The notes below the pieces were generated by a model. The model made no database searches. It was given only the letters and a program-made list of their open reading frames with translations, and was not told the origin of the DNA. This document shows, one piece after another, positions 37,998 to 46,729 of a DNA stretch of 64,000 nucleotides (positions within the stretch are counted from its first letter, which is position 1; every line of letters starts with the position of its first letter). The position numbers and the translations under genes are program-made. The DNA is from Agrobacterium vitis (GTDB lineage Bacteria > Pseudomonadota > Alphaproteobacteria > Rhizobiales > Rhizobiaceae): the NCBI RefSeq assembly GCF_013426735.1, contig NZ_AP023272.1, positions 3,392,501 through 3,456,500 on the forward strand. The letters are read 5' to 3'.

Positions 37998-38531
37998 ATG
38001 AACAAGACCCTCAATATTGTAGCCGCAACCGTTCTCATGGGTTCTACTGTTGTCGCGCCAATGGCCTTTGCGCAGAGTGCAACGACACCAGCAACGCCCG
38101 GCACCACCACAACCGCTCCAAGCACCGGCACCGCCCCTGCAATGACCACGCCTGGCGCCTCCGCTGCCATGGATACTTATCTGACCCAGCAGGGTAGCGA
38201 CCAGTTGGCCGCATCCAACTATGTCGGCCAGAACGTCTATGCTGGTGACAAGAGCATCGGTGAAATCAAGGATCTGATCATGCAGCAGAATGGCGGCCTT
38301 GTCGCAGCTGTGATCGGCGTTGGTGGCTTCCTGGGCATCGGCGAAAAGAATGTCGCCGTTCCCGTTAGCAAGATCACCGTGACCCGTGATGCGCAGAATG
38401 CTGACAAGCTGCGTCTGACAACGACGGAAACGGCTGAAACCTTGAAGGCTGCTCCGGAATTCAAGACGCTGGAAGAGCAAAAGGCTGATGCAGGCACCAC
38501 TGCTTCGACGCCAGCCACAGTCACCAAGTAA
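37998..38531 (+). CDS. Exported PRC-barrel domain protein
   Basis: A 177-aa protein: signal peptide (MNKTLNIVAATVLMGSTVVA, cut after AFA), a Thr/Pro/Ala-rich low-complexity spacer (residues about 25-55), then a PRC-barrel domain (SNYVGQNVYAGDKSIGEIKD, LVAAVIGVGGFLGIGEKNVA, VPVSKITVTRD). Rhizobia carry many periplasmic PRC-barrel proteins of this layout, often stress-related; the role is not known. The frame is open from 37737, but the ATG at 37998 begins the signal peptide. Confidence 0.85.
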   Translation: MNKTLNIVAATVLMGSTVVAPMAFAQSATTPATPGTTTTAPSTGTAPAMTTPGASAAMDTYLTQQGSDQLAASNYVGQNVYAGDKSIGEIKDLIMQQNGGLVAAVIGVGGFLGIGEKNVAVPVSKITVTRDAQNADKLRLTTTETAETLKAAPEFKTLEEQKADAGTTASTPATVTK

Positions 38532-38587
38532 TAAAGTGATGGTTGGTCGCGCGTTATAACACCGACAGGCCAGCATCGGGAATTGAC

Positions 38588-38616
38588 AAGGCGGGACCGC
38601 AAGGCCCCGCCTTTTT
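38588..38616 (+). terminator. Intrinsic terminator after the PRC-barrel gene
   Basis: AAGGCGGG (38588-38595) and CCCGCCTT (38606-38613) with a 10-base loop, followed by five T on the plus strand. It ends 20 bases before the convergent transporter's stop. Confidence 0.85.
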
Positions 38617-38635
38617 CATGGGATTTTCTCAGCTG

Positions 38636-40057
38636 TTATTTAGCAGGAACGTTTTCTGCCTCTACGGCACCAGCTGCCAAAGGCTGCCGATGGCCGGACA
38701 CATCAGCACCGGCACTCTTATCCATAAAGATATAGGGAATGACGGCTGCCAGCGACAAAAAGGCCACGACGGCAAAGGCCACATGAAAATCGGCAAGATC
38801 CAGATGACCACCGGTTATCATTGTGCTGATCTCCAGAACGAAGGCCGCGCAGGCAACGCCGAGCGCCAGACTAATCTGTTGCAACACCGAGGCAATTGAG
38901 GTTGCCTGACTGGCCTCGTTATTGTCGATATTGGCATAGCCCAGCGCATTGGTGCCGGTGAAGAAAAACGAGCGGCAGAACCCGGCCAGCAGCAGGAAGA
39001 ACATCAGCAGCGCATGCGGGGTCTGCGGCGTGAAAAACGCGTTGAGAAAGGTAGTCGCCGCACCACAGACGCCAGCCACGATCAACACACTGCGAAAACC
39101 GGCAGCGGCAAACACCCGGCGCGCCATGAATTTGGTGCTGATCGCCCCAATGGCGCCGACAAAGGTGGTCAGCCCGGATTCAAACGGTGTCATGCCGAAG
39201 CCGAGTTGCAGCATCAGCGGCATCAGAAAGGGAATGGCACCCGCCGAAATCCGAAACAGCGTCCCACCGATCTGGGCGGCGCGAAAGGCCGGTTTGCGAA
39301 ACAGGGTGAGATCCAGAAGCGGTGCTGGATGGCGCCTGGCATGCCCTATATAAAGAACGCCGCACAACAGGCCGATAACAGTTGCGGCAATACCGACAAT
39401 CGGCGGCAAGGCTGGCAGGCTCATGACCGACAGGCCGAAAACGACGCCCGCCGCCGACAGCGATGTCAGGGCAAATCCGGTCCAGTCGATCGGCGCAGTT
39501 TCGACCCGCTCGATTTCCGGCAGGAAAATTGTCGATAGGACAACGCCCAGCACGCTGATCGGCACATTGATCAGGAAAATCCAGTGCCAGGTGAAATAGG
39601 TGGTGATGAAGCCGCCAACCGGTGGTCCAGCCAGCGGACCGACAAGGGCAAAAATAGTCAGTAGCGCCATGGCGGACACCAGATCCTCGCGCTTGGTGGT
39701 GCGCAACAGAACCAGACGTCCGACCGGCGTCATCATCGCCCCGCCCATGCCCTGAAAAAACCTGGCAGCGACGAATTCCACCAGCGAACTGGACATGGCG
39801 CAGCAGACGGAGCCGACGATGAAAACCCCCATCGCCGCCCGGAAGATCTGCTTGGCCCCGAATTTATCCGCCATCCAGCCGCTGACCGGAATGAAAATGG
39901 CGAGCGCCACCATATAAGACGTCAGAGCCAGTTTCAGCGTGATCGGCCCGACGCCGAGATCGTTGGCAATGGCGGGCAGCGCGGTCGCAATCACCGTGGA
40001 GTCCATGTTTTCCATGAACAGGGCCACGGCCAGGATGAGCGGAACGATGCGATTCAT
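38636..40057 (-). CDS. DHA2-family MFS drug/proton antiporter
   Basis: A 473-aa MFS exporter of the DHA2 type. The motif at the first helix, FMENMDSTVIATALPAIAND, is diagnostic. SGWMADKFGAKQIFRAAMGV is the loop 2-3 motif A, and GPLAGPPVGGFITTYFTWHW with IFLINVPISVLGVV is motif C/antiporter. About fourteen hydrophobic segments are present. Substrates are likely hydrophobic toxic compounds, but no adaptor (HlyD) or regulator gene adjoins it. ATG 40057 (MNRIVPLIL) follows AAAGAG; the frame also opens at 40066. Confidence 0.9.
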   Translation of the reverse strand: MNRIVPLILAVALFMENMDSTVIATALPAIANDLGVGPITLKLALTSYMVALAIFIPVSGWMADKFGAKQIFRAAMGVFIVGSVCCAMSSSLVEFVAARFFQGMGGAMMTPVGRLVLLRTTKREDLVSAMALLTIFALVGPLAGPPVGGFITTYFTWHWIFLINVPISVLGVVLSTIFLPEIERVETAPIDWTGFALTSLSAAGVVFGLSVMSLPALPPIVGIAATVIGLLCGVLYIGHARRHPAPLLDLTLFRKPAFRAAQIGGTLFRISAGAIPFLMPLMLQLGFGMTPFESGLTTFVGAIGAISTKFMARRVFAAAGFRSVLIVAGVCGAATTFLNAFFTPQTPHALLMFFLLLAGFCRSFFFTGTNALGYANIDNNEASQATSIASVLQQISLALGVACAAFVLEISTMITGGHLDLADFHVAFAVVAFLSLAAVIPYIFMDKSAGADVSGHRQPLAAGAVEAENVPAK

Positions 40058-40446
40058 GAAGAACACTCTTTAAAGATGGCAGCCATTGGAACTGAAGTTA
40101 ATATCCCCTTGCGACATGATCGAAGATCAAATGTCACAAACAGACCACCAGGCGTACATATCAAGGCCCGACGAAAAGCCTCACCCGGCGCGTCCTTCTA
40201 GTCCCCTCATCCCATACCTGACAATCGTTATCGTCCCGATAAGCCCGCCGATCACGTACACGTTACGCATTTCCAATCATCGCTTACAAGCCGTCAACTT
40301 CGGAGCAATTCATTCTGTTTGCTGGATAATTTTTCCACGAAAATCTGGCGAGCCGGAGAAAACATCCCCCACGCCATTGAAACGGCCCAGACCCGCCGCT
40401 ACCTGTTGGAGCTGTAAGCTCTGAAAATGGGGACGAGGAGGTTGTA
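40058..40446. other. Divergent promoter region, no gene seen
   Basis: About 390 bases between the transporter and the MBL-protein gene. An open frame at 40086-40424 has no Shine-Dalgarno, no family resemblance and overlaps the likely divergent promoters, so I do not call it. Confidence 0.4.
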
Positions 40447-41433
40447 ATGGTTTCAATGAACAGGCGAACAATGATCGCAGGGGCTGCTTTGAGCGCCTTG
40501 TCGGCCCCGGCGCTGATAACGCGGGCAGCTTTCGCGCAAGCGGAGACATCGATGGATATCAATCATGCCATGCCCCCGGAGACCCACAGGTTCCAACTCG
40601 GCGGGTTTGAAGTCGTGGTCATCAAGGATGGCACACGGGTTTCCGACAAGCCGGGTGAGACCTTTGGCACCAATCAGAGCCCGGAAACGGTTTCGGCGCT
40701 GCTCGAAAAGAATTTCCTGCCGACTGATAAATTCGTCAACGGTTTTTCGCCGGTGCTGATCAATACCGGCTCTGATGTCATCCTGTTCGATACCGGCATG
40801 GGCGAACAGGGCCGTGCCAATGGCATGGGCAGGCTCAGTGAAGGCATGATGGCCGCAGGCTATTCGCCCGAAGATGTCACCATCGTCGTCCTCACCCATA
40901 TGCATGGCGACCATATCGGCGGGCTGATGGAAAAGGGTAAACCGGCCTTTAGCAAGGCTCGCTATATCGCCGGGCAGCGCGAATATGATTTCTGGACCAA
41001 CGCCGCCCGCGCAGGCACGCCAGCCGAAGGCGGACAGAAAGCAGTTCTGGCCAATGTGAAGCCGCTGGCTGAAAAAATCACCTTCCTCGGCGATCAAGGC
41101 GGCGATGTGGTCTCCGGCATTCGTGGCGAGGCGGCTTTCGGCCACTCTCCCGGCCATATGATTTTCCACGTCGAATCCAAGGGCAAGCGCCTGCTGCTGA
41201 CCGCAGATACCGCCAACCATTTCGTGCTGTCGCTGCAACGTCCCGATTGGGAAGTGAAATTCGACATGGACAAGGCTCAGGCCGCCGCCACTCGCAAACG
41301 GGTGTTCGACATGGCAGCAACCGACAAGGTCGCCTTCCTGGGCTATCACATGCCCTTCCCCTCGGTCGGCTATGTCGAAACGCTCGATACCGGCTACCGA
41401 TTCGTGCCGAAGAGCTACCAGTTCGATCTTTGA
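40447..41433 (+). CDS. Tat-exported MBL-fold metallohydrolase
   Basis: A 328-aa metallo-beta-lactamase-fold hydrolase. The N-terminus MVSMNRRTMIAGAALSALSA carries a twin-arginine signal (NRRTMIAG) ending at AFAQA, so the protein is exported folded. The metal motif THMHGDHIGGL, then HSPGHMIFHV (third His), TADTANHFVLS (bridging Asp) and a final GYHMPFPSVGYVE His are all present. Such exported MBL proteins are often annotated as lactonase/quorum-quenching-like, but the substrate cannot be read. A very strong Shine-Dalgarno (GAGGAGG, 40435-40441) sets the start at 40447. Confidence 0.9.
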   Translation: MVSMNRRTMIAGAALSALSAPALITRAAFAQAETSMDINHAMPPETHRFQLGGFEVVVIKDGTRVSDKPGETFGTNQSPETVSALLEKNFLPTDKFVNGFSPVLINTGSDVILFDTGMGEQGRANGMGRLSEGMMAAGYSPEDVTIVVLTHMHGDHIGGLMEKGKPAFSKARYIAGQREYDFWTNAARAGTPAEGGQKAVLANVKPLAEKITFLGDQGGDVVSGIRGEAAFGHSPGHMIFHVESKGKRLLLTADTANHFVLSLQRPDWEVKFDMDKAQAAATRKRVFDMAATDKVAFLGYHMPFPSVGYVETLDTGYRFVPKSYQFDL

Positions 41434-41440
41434 TCGCTTG

Positions 41441-41467
41441 CGCCGCGCGCCCATTCGGGGCGCGGCG
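41441..41467. terminator. GC-rich hairpin between convergent genes
   Basis: CGCCGCGCGCCC pairs with GGGGCGCGGCG around ATTC, 8 bases after the MBL gene stop and 10 before the tadA stop. No long T run, so a weak two-way terminator. Confidence 0.5.
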
Positions 41468-41476
41468 ATATTTCCG

Positions 41477-41926
41477 TCACCGTTTGGCGGTGAAAAAATC
41501 CTTCAGGAGAGCGGCAGCCTCAGTCTCGCCGATCCCGGCATAGACATCCGGCGCATGATGGCAGGTGGGCTGGCTGTAAAAACGCGCACCATGGTCAACA
41601 CCCCCGCCCTTTTCATCGGGCGCGCCGTAATAAAGACGGCGGATGCGGGCAAAGGATATCGCTGCCGCGCACATTGTACAGGGCTCCAGCGTCACATAGA
41701 GATCGGCGCCTGCTAGCCGCTCATCCTCCAGAATGGCGCAGGCACGGCGGATCGCCAGGATTTCCGCATGGGCCGTCACGTCCTGCAAGGCACGGGTTTC
41801 ATTGCCAGCCCGGGCCAGAATGACGCCGTCCTTGACCAGCACAGCACCAATTGGCACCTCGCCGCGCGCGCCAGCCAGGCGGGCCTCTTCCAGGGCAACA
41901 TCCATGAAACGGGTCGTCAGCGTCAT
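41477..41926 (-). CDS. tadA: tRNA-specific adenosine-34 deaminase
   Basis: TadA (149 aa) converts A34 of tRNA-Arg(ACG) to inosine. The zinc/catalytic motifs are DVTAHAEILAIRRACAIL (His-Ala-Glu) and YVTLEPCTMCAAAISFARI (PCxxC), with YYGAPDEKGGGVDHGARFYS as in the family. ATG 41926 (MTLTTRFMDVALEEARLAG) is preferred over 41944. Divergent from the pseudouridine synthase gene. Confidence 0.95.
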   Translation of the reverse strand: MTLTTRFMDVALEEARLAGARGEVPIGAVLVKDGVILARAGNETRALQDVTAHAEILAIRRACAILEDERLAGADLYVTLEPCTMCAAAISFARIRRLYYGAPDEKGGGVDHGARFYSQPTCHHAPDVYAGIGETEAAALLKDFFTAKR

Positions 41927-41998
41927 GATGCATGAACTTTCCACTTAACCAAGCCTTCGCGAACTGATAGGACACAGCAAACGACAGGCAAGCAAAAA

Positions 41999-44065
41999 AT
42001 GACCGATAAAGAAAAGTTCAAGCGGCCGGGCAGCAAGCCCGCTGGCCGCCCCTTCAAGACATCTGCCGACAAACCCGGCAAATCCGGCCCAAAAAGCTTT
42101 GGTGCCCAGAAAAAATTTGGCGAAAAGGCCGATGCGGCACCGCGCAAAAGCGCGACACCTGCTGCCAAGACAGGCAGCGAGGATACGCTGAAGCCGGAAC
42201 GGATTTCCAAGCTGCTGGCGCGTGCCGGTATCGCTTCGCGCCGCGACGTGGAACGCATGATCATGGAAGGCCGCGTGGCCGTCAATGGCAAGGTGCTGGA
42301 CAGCCCGGTGCTGAACGCCACGCTGGCCGACCGGATCGAAGTGGATGGCGAGCCCATTCGCGGCATCGAGCGCACACGGCTCTGGCTCTATCATAAGCCG
42401 TCCGGCCTGGTGACGACCAATTCCGACCCGGAAGGACGCCCGACCGTATTCGACAACCTGCCGGAGGAATTGCCGCGGGTGATGTCGATCGGACGGCTCG
42501 ATATCAATACCGAAGGCCTGCTGTTGCTGACCAATGACGGCGGCTTGGCGCGGGTGCTGGAACTGCCAACCACCGGCTGGCTTCGCCGCTACCGCGTGCG
42601 CGCCTATGGCGAGATCGATCAGGCCAAGCTGGACACGCTGAAGGACGGCATCGCCGTTGACGGCGTGCTCTATGGTGCCATCGACGCGGTTCTGGACCGT
42701 GCCCAAGGCCACAACGTCTGGATCACCATGGGTCTGCGCGAAGGCAAGAACCGGGAAATCAAGAATGTGCTGGGCGCGCTTGGTCTTGAGGTCAACCGGC
42801 TGATTCGCATCTCCTACGGCCCGTTCCAGCTGGGCGACCTGCCAGAATCGCAAGTGCAGGAAGTGCGTGGCCGCATGTTGCGCGACCAGCTCGGTCCGCG
42901 CCTGATCGAGGAATCCAAGGCCAATTTCGACGCGCCGCTCTATTCCAACGCCCCCGCCGAGGAAGAGGATGCGCCTGCGCCGAAAGCCAAGGCGAAAGCC
43001 GAGGAAGGCAATTGGAAGAAGGACACACGGCCAGCCAAGCCGCGCGGCTTCGACAACCGGGAGGATGCTCGCGAAAAGGCACTCAGCCGGCTCGACACCC
43101 GCCGTGACGGTGCAAAGCCTGCCTTCGGCAGCAAACCCGGATTTGGCGGCAAGCCCGGCTTCAAGGGGAAACCTGCGGCTGGCCGTGACGGTGACGATGC
43201 AGCCCGCGATGGCAAGCCGAAGCGCATGCCACTTGGCCAGAGCCGCACCGCCAATGTCTGGATGGCACCTGGCGCTCGCCCGGTGTCTGAAAAGAAGGCC
43301 GCAACAGACGAAGCTCGCAAAAGCGGACCTCGCGCCCGCCCCGATGGCGCACCGCAGACCAAACGTTACGGCCGCACCAAGGACGGCGCACCAACCAAGA
43401 GCCTTTCGCGTCACGACCCGGATCGTGGACAGTATGCCGGCAGCGACGATAAAGATTTGCGCGTCAAGGTCAGCCGCGCCCGTGATGCCGAGGGCGAATG
43501 GATTCGCGCCGAAGGCCCCGACAGCAAACCAGCCGGACGTGGCGGACGCTCTGGCGAAGGCTTTGGCGGCAAGCGGGATGGCGCAGATCGTGGTGCCCGT
43601 CCCGCATATGGTGACAAACCTGCCTATGGTGATCGGCCAGCGCGTGGCGAGCGTGCAGCGCCCAGTGACCGTCCGTCGCGCGGCCAATGGCCCGCACGTG
43701 GGGATCGCCCGGACCGGGGCGAAAGACCTGCTCGCAGCGATGCTCCGGCCCGCAGTGATCGCCCCTATTCCGGTCGCCCCACCGGAGAAAGAGCCGAGCG
43801 GCCAACCGGCGACCGGCCTTATGACGGACGGCCAAAATCCCGGTCCGCTTCCGGCGACAAGCCGTCCTTTGGTGGGAAGCCATCCTTTGGCGGAAAACCG
43901 GCGGGCAAATCCTCGTTTGGTGGCAAACCGTCTTCCGGTGGAAAGCCTGGGTTTGGTGGCAAGCCGGGCGGGAAGCCCGGTTCTGCCAGACCCGGCTCTA
44001 CCAGATCAGATGCAGGGCGTGGCCCATCGCGTGGCCCTTCCTCTGGCCCCAAAGGCAAGAGGTAA
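41999..44065 (+). CDS. rluB: RluB-type pseudouridine synthase with a very long basic low-complexity tail
   Basis: A 688-aa protein. Residues about 65-320 are an S4 RNA-binding domain (RISKLLARAGIASRRDVERM) plus an RsuA/RluB pseudouridine synthase core. The catalytic loop is MSIGRLDINTEGLLLLTNDG (the Asp is the nucleophile), followed by TMGLREGKNREIKNVLGALG. Relatives modify 23S rRNA U2605 or 16S U516. The last 370 or so residues are disordered and rich in Gly, Lys, Arg, Pro and Asp, with repeats such as GGKPGFGGKPG and RPARGDRP-like units. The short N-terminal extension is also basic. rsmD follows seven bases downstream, so an rRNA-modification operon is likely. Confidence 0.9.
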   Translation: MTDKEKFKRPGSKPAGRPFKTSADKPGKSGPKSFGAQKKFGEKADAAPRKSATPAAKTGSEDTLKPERISKLLARAGIASRRDVERMIMEGRVAVNGKVLDSPVLNATLADRIEVDGEPIRGIERTRLWLYHKPSGLVTTNSDPEGRPTVFDNLPEELPRVMSIGRLDINTEGLLLLTNDGGLARVLELPTTGWLRRYRVRAYGEIDQAKLDTLKDGIAVDGVLYGAIDAVLDRAQGHNVWITMGLREGKNREIKNVLGALGLEVNRLIRISYGPFQLGDLPESQVQEVRGRMLRDQLGPRLIEESKANFDAPLYSNAPAEEEDAPAPKAKAKAEEGNWKKDTRPAKPRGFDNREDAREKALSRLDTRRDGAKPAFGSKPGFGGKPGFKGKPAAGRDGDDAARDGKPKRMPLGQSRTANVWMAPGARPVSEKKAATDEARKSGPRARPDGAPQTKRYGRTKDGAPTKSLSRHDPDRGQYAGSDDKDLRVKVSRARDAEGEWIRAEGPDSKPAGRGGRSGEGFGGKRDGADRGARPAYGDKPAYGDRPARGERAAPSDRPSRGQWPARGDRPDRGERPARSDAPARSDRPYSGRPTGERAERPTGDRPYDGRPKSRSASGDKPSFGGKPSFGGKPAGKSSFGGKPSSGGKPGFGGKPGGKPGSARPGSTRSDAGRGPSRGPSSGPKGKR

Positions 44066-44071
44066 GCCGAC

Positions 44072-44632
44072 ATGCGGATCGTTGGTGGAGAATTTCGGGG
44101 GCGTAGCCTTGCCGCGCCCAAGACCGACGCCATCCGGCCGACCATCGACCGGACACGCGAAAGCCTGTTCAACATCCTGATGCATGCCCATCCCGAATGT
44201 CTTGATGGCACGCGGGTTCTCGACCTGTTTGCCGGAACCGGTGCCATCGGGCTGGAAGCCCTGTCGCGGGGTTGCCGTTCGGCGCTGTTTGTCGAAAACA
44301 GCGTCGAGGGCCGCGGCCTGCTGTGGGAAAATATCGACAATCTTGGCCTGCATGGCCGCGCCAAGATTTTGCGACGCGATGCCACCGACCTCGGTTCGGT
44401 CAGCACGATGGAGCCCTTCCATCTGCTGTTTGCCGACCCACCCTATGGCAAGGGCTTGGGCGAAAAGGCCTTTGCCGCTGCTGACAAGGGCGGCTGGCTG
44501 GTGCCTGGGGCTTTGGCGCTGCTGGAAGAGCGCGCCGATGTCCTGGTCCAGGCGCCCGAAGCCTTCGCTCTGCTGGAAGAGCGGATCTTCGGCGATACAA
44601 GAATTTCATTCTTTGCCTATAGACCGGGTTGA
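44072..44632 (+). CDS. rsmD: 16S rRNA (guanine-966-N2)-methyltransferase
   Basis: RsmD (186 aa) methylates G966 of 16S rRNA. MRIVGGEFRGRSLAAPKTDA and RPTIDRTRESLFNILMH are hallmark N-terminal segments; SAM motif I is VLDLFAGTGAIGLEALSRG and the catalytic N2-guanine motif is LLFADPPYGKGL. Length is normal. Translationally close to the pseudouridine synthase gene. Confidence 0.95.
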   Translation: MRIVGGEFRGRSLAAPKTDAIRPTIDRTRESLFNILMHAHPECLDGTRVLDLFAGTGAIGLEALSRGCRSALFVENSVEGRGLLWENIDNLGLHGRAKILRRDATDLGSVSTMEPFHLLFADPPYGKGLGEKAFAAADKGGWLVPGALALLEERADVLVQAPEAFALLEERIFGDTRISFFAYRPG

Positions 44633-44801
44633 AACGGCAGCGCGATTTCTTAAATCCGCTGCGATATAGAGTTTGTCAGAGAAAAGCAGCCTCCGATTTC
44701 ACAAGACGCTTCGGGCTGCTTTCTCGCATTTTTCTTGCATATCCGACAGAAAGCCAATCGATGCTTGTGTTGGACATGCTCCAAAAGGTCCGTTTGAAAT
44801 C

Positions 44802-45680
44802 ATGCCGCAGGATGTCCAATCCCAAAAATCCCTCGTTGAGGTAGGACCCAGCACGCCGACGGTTGCCGTGGCGCTGGGGGCTGGCGGCGCGCGGGGCCTT
44901 GCGCATATTCATGTGCTGGAAGCCCTTGAGGAAATGGGGATTGAGCCTGTGGCGATTGCCGGTTCCTCCATTGGCGCGATTATCGGGGCCGGCAAGGCCG
45001 CAGGCATGTCGGCAGCCGAAATGCGCGACCATGCGCTGGAAACCGTCGGCAAGCGCAATGAAGTGTTCAAGCGGATCTGGGGCCTGCGCCCGCCGACCAT
45101 GCGCCATGCCATCGGCGGTTTCCGGTTGGGACAGTTCAACCTGGAGCGTATTCTGCGCGCCTTTTTGCCATCCCGGATTCCCGATGATTTTTCCGGCCTT
45201 GGCATTCCGCTGAAAGTGATTTCCACCGATTATTACGGCCATTGCGAACAGGTCAGCGAAGACGGCGATCTTTATCAGGCTCTGGCCGCCTCCGCCGCCA
45301 TTCCCGCCCTGTTCATGCCTGTCATGCTGAACGGGCGGCTGATAATCGATGGCGGCATTTTCAATCCCGTGCCTTATGAACATCTGATGGGCCTTGCAGA
45401 TATCGTCATCGGCATCGACATCGTCGGCGGCCCTGTCGGAGTGGACGATATCCCGAACCGCATCGACAGCCTGTTCGGCGCCTCGCAGCTGATGATGCAA
45501 TCGCATCTGGCACTCAAACTCAAGCTTGGCCCACCGGCAATTTTCCTGCGCCCGCCAGTCAATGGGTTTGGCGTGATGGATTTCATGAAGGCCAAACAAA
45601 TCTTCGAGGTATCAGCCCCGGTCAAAGACGAGGTCAAGCGGGCCTTGGAGGCGCAATTTGCGCTTCTCGCCCAGCGCTAG
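44802..45680 (+). CDS. Patatin-like phospholipase (RssA-type)
   Basis: A 292-aa patatin-fold serine hydrolase: oxyanion loop ALGAGGARGLAHIHVLEALE, nucleophile motif IAGSSIGAIIGAGKAAGM (GSSIG), and the catalytic Asp in LIIDGGIFNPVPYEHL (DGG). Ser-Asp dyad complete. The substrate, a lipid acyl ester, is not known. The frame is open from 44673, but the ATG at 44802 gives the family-like N-terminus. The stop codon TAG (45678-45680) is made of the TA target site plus the first G of the IS630 element; the same stop would exist without the insertion. Confidence 0.88.
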   Translation: MPQDVQSQKSLVEVGPSTPTVAVALGAGGARGLAHIHVLEALEEMGIEPVAIAGSSIGAIIGAGKAAGMSAAEMRDHALETVGKRNEVFKRIWGLRPPTMRHAIGGFRLGQFNLERILRAFLPSRIPDDFSGLGIPLKVISTDYYGHCEQVSEDGDLYQALAASAAIPALFMPVMLNGRLIIDGGIFNPVPYEHLMGLADIVIGIDIVGGPVGVDDIPNRIDSLFGASQLMMQSHLALKLKLGPPAIFLRPPVNGFGVMDFMKAKQIFEVSAPVKDEVKRALEAQFALLAQR

Positions 45681-45767
45681 AGTCTGTCAGCGCTAATTTG
45701 AATCGTGCTCGGATTCCCTTTTGATTGAATTTATGATTCAAACTCATTTCTGGATTGGAGGCGAGCA

Positions 45768-46196
45768 ATGATGGTGCATCCTCTTTCTCTTGATTTGCGC
45801 ATGCGTATTGCAGCAGCTTTGAGTGACGGTATGACTGTTCGTGCTGCTGCGGTGCGATTTGGGGTGTCGGCGGCCACGGCAGTTCGGATAGGCCAGCGTG
45901 CCCGTTCGGGCAAAGGCTTGATGCCTGCGAAGATAGGCGGCTACGTCAAACCGATCCTGCGGGGCGAAACAGCAGATGCGGTGCGTCAACGGCTTGTGGC
46001 CAAATCGGACTGGACGGTGCGTGCGCTGTCTGCGGATTTGAAAGCTGCGGGGATCAATGTTTCTCACGACACGATTTGGCGCTTCCTGCGTAGCGAAGGC
46101 AAAACCTTCAAAAAAAACACTGGTGGCATGCGAACGGGACAGGCCGAAGGTTGTACGGTTCCGAGCACGCTGGAAGACACATCAGCACCGACTTGA
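45768..46196 (+). CDS. IS630-family transposase, first frame (DNA-binding part)
   Basis: A 142-aa product starting with GGAGG six bases before the ATG. It contains a winged/HTH DNA-binding region (MRIAAALSDGMTVRAAAVRF, then GVSAATAVRIGQRARSGKG) and LKAAGINVSHDTIWRFLRSE. After the run of eight A at 46110-46117 the frame drifts from the family and stops at 46196. The second frame continues the transposase. Confidence 0.88.
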   Translation: MMVHPLSLDLRMRIAAALSDGMTVRAAAVRFGVSAATAVRIGQRARSGKGLMPAKIGGYVKPILRGETADAVRQRLVAKSDWTVRALSADLKAAGINVSHDTIWRFLRSEGKTFKKNTGGMRTGQAEGCTVPSTLEDTSAPT

Positions 46197-46716
46197 TCCC
46201 GATCGTCTTGTCTTCATTGATGAAACCTGGGTTAAGACCAATATGACGCGCACCTGCGGCTGGAGCCAACTCGGAGAGCCGCTCATCGCAAAGGTGCCGC
46301 ATGGTCACTGGAAAACGCTGACTTTTCTGGCTGGCCTGCGCCGCGACAGCATCGTAGCACCGTGTGTTCTCGATGGTCCTATCAACAGCGTTGCCTTTAC
46401 GGCATGGGTCCAGCAATCCCTCATTCCAACCCTCAAGCCTCGTGATGTCGTCATTCTCGACAATCTGGGAAGTCACAAAGGAAAGTCTGTGCGCGATGCC
46501 ATCCGGGATGCCGGTGCCCACATCCTCTTCCTGCCGCCCTACAGTCCAGATCTCAATCCTATCGAAATGATGTTTGCAAAGTTAAAGGCACTTGTCAGAA
46601 AAGCCGAAGAACGAACCGTCGAACAAACATGGAGACGCATTGGACAGTTCCTCACGGCATTCTCACCGCAAGAGTGCGCAAACTATCTCAGGCATGCTGG
46701 TTATGGTTCAAACTAA
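46057..46716 (+). CDS. IS630-family transposase, second frame (DDE catalytic part)
   Basis: This frame carries the catalytic domain: first Asp in LVFIDETWVKTNMTRTCGWS, second in DVVILDNLGSHKGKSVRDAI, and Glu in LPPYSPDLNPIEMMFAKLKA. It is +1 relative to the first frame; dropping one A from the A8 run joins KTFKK to TLVACERDRP, the normal family sequence. The real entry is therefore at about 46110, not the first ATG at 46057. Either programmed frameshifting, transcript slippage or a recent one-base insertion explains it. The stop is in the right end of the element. Confidence 0.88.
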   Translation: MFLTTRFGASCVAKAKPSKKTLVACERDRPKVVRFRARWKTHQHRLDPDRLVFIDETWVKTNMTRTCGWSQLGEPLIAKVPHGHWKTLTFLAGLRRDSIVAPCVLDGPINSVAFTAWVQQSLIPTLKPRDVVILDNLGSHKGKSVRDAIRDAGAHILFLPPYSPDLNPIEMMFAKLKALVRKAEERTVEQTWRRIGQFLTAFSPQECANYLRHAGYGSN

Positions 46717-46729
46717 ACCTGACAGACTC

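Larger units (their letters stand above)
45680..46729 (+). mobile_element. IS630-family insertion sequence, complete
   Basis: A 1050-bp element bounded by GAGTCTGTCAG (45680-45690) and CTGACAGACTC (46719-46729), perfect 11-bp ends extended by partly matching bases (TTTGAA). It is flanked by the TA dinucleotide on each side (45678-45679, 46730-46731), the usual IS630/Tc1-mariner target duplication. It encodes one DDE transposase in two overlapping frames. Confidence 0.92.

Noticed and set aside
40086..40424. 112-codon open frame before the MBL gene
   Set aside because: No Shine-Dalgarno, atypical composition, and it occupies a divergent promoter region.
41945..43687. 580-codon open frame on the minus strand opposite the pseudouridine synthase
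   Set aside because: It results from the repetitive G+C-rich tail of the plus-strand gene; no recognisable domain and no ribosome-binding site.
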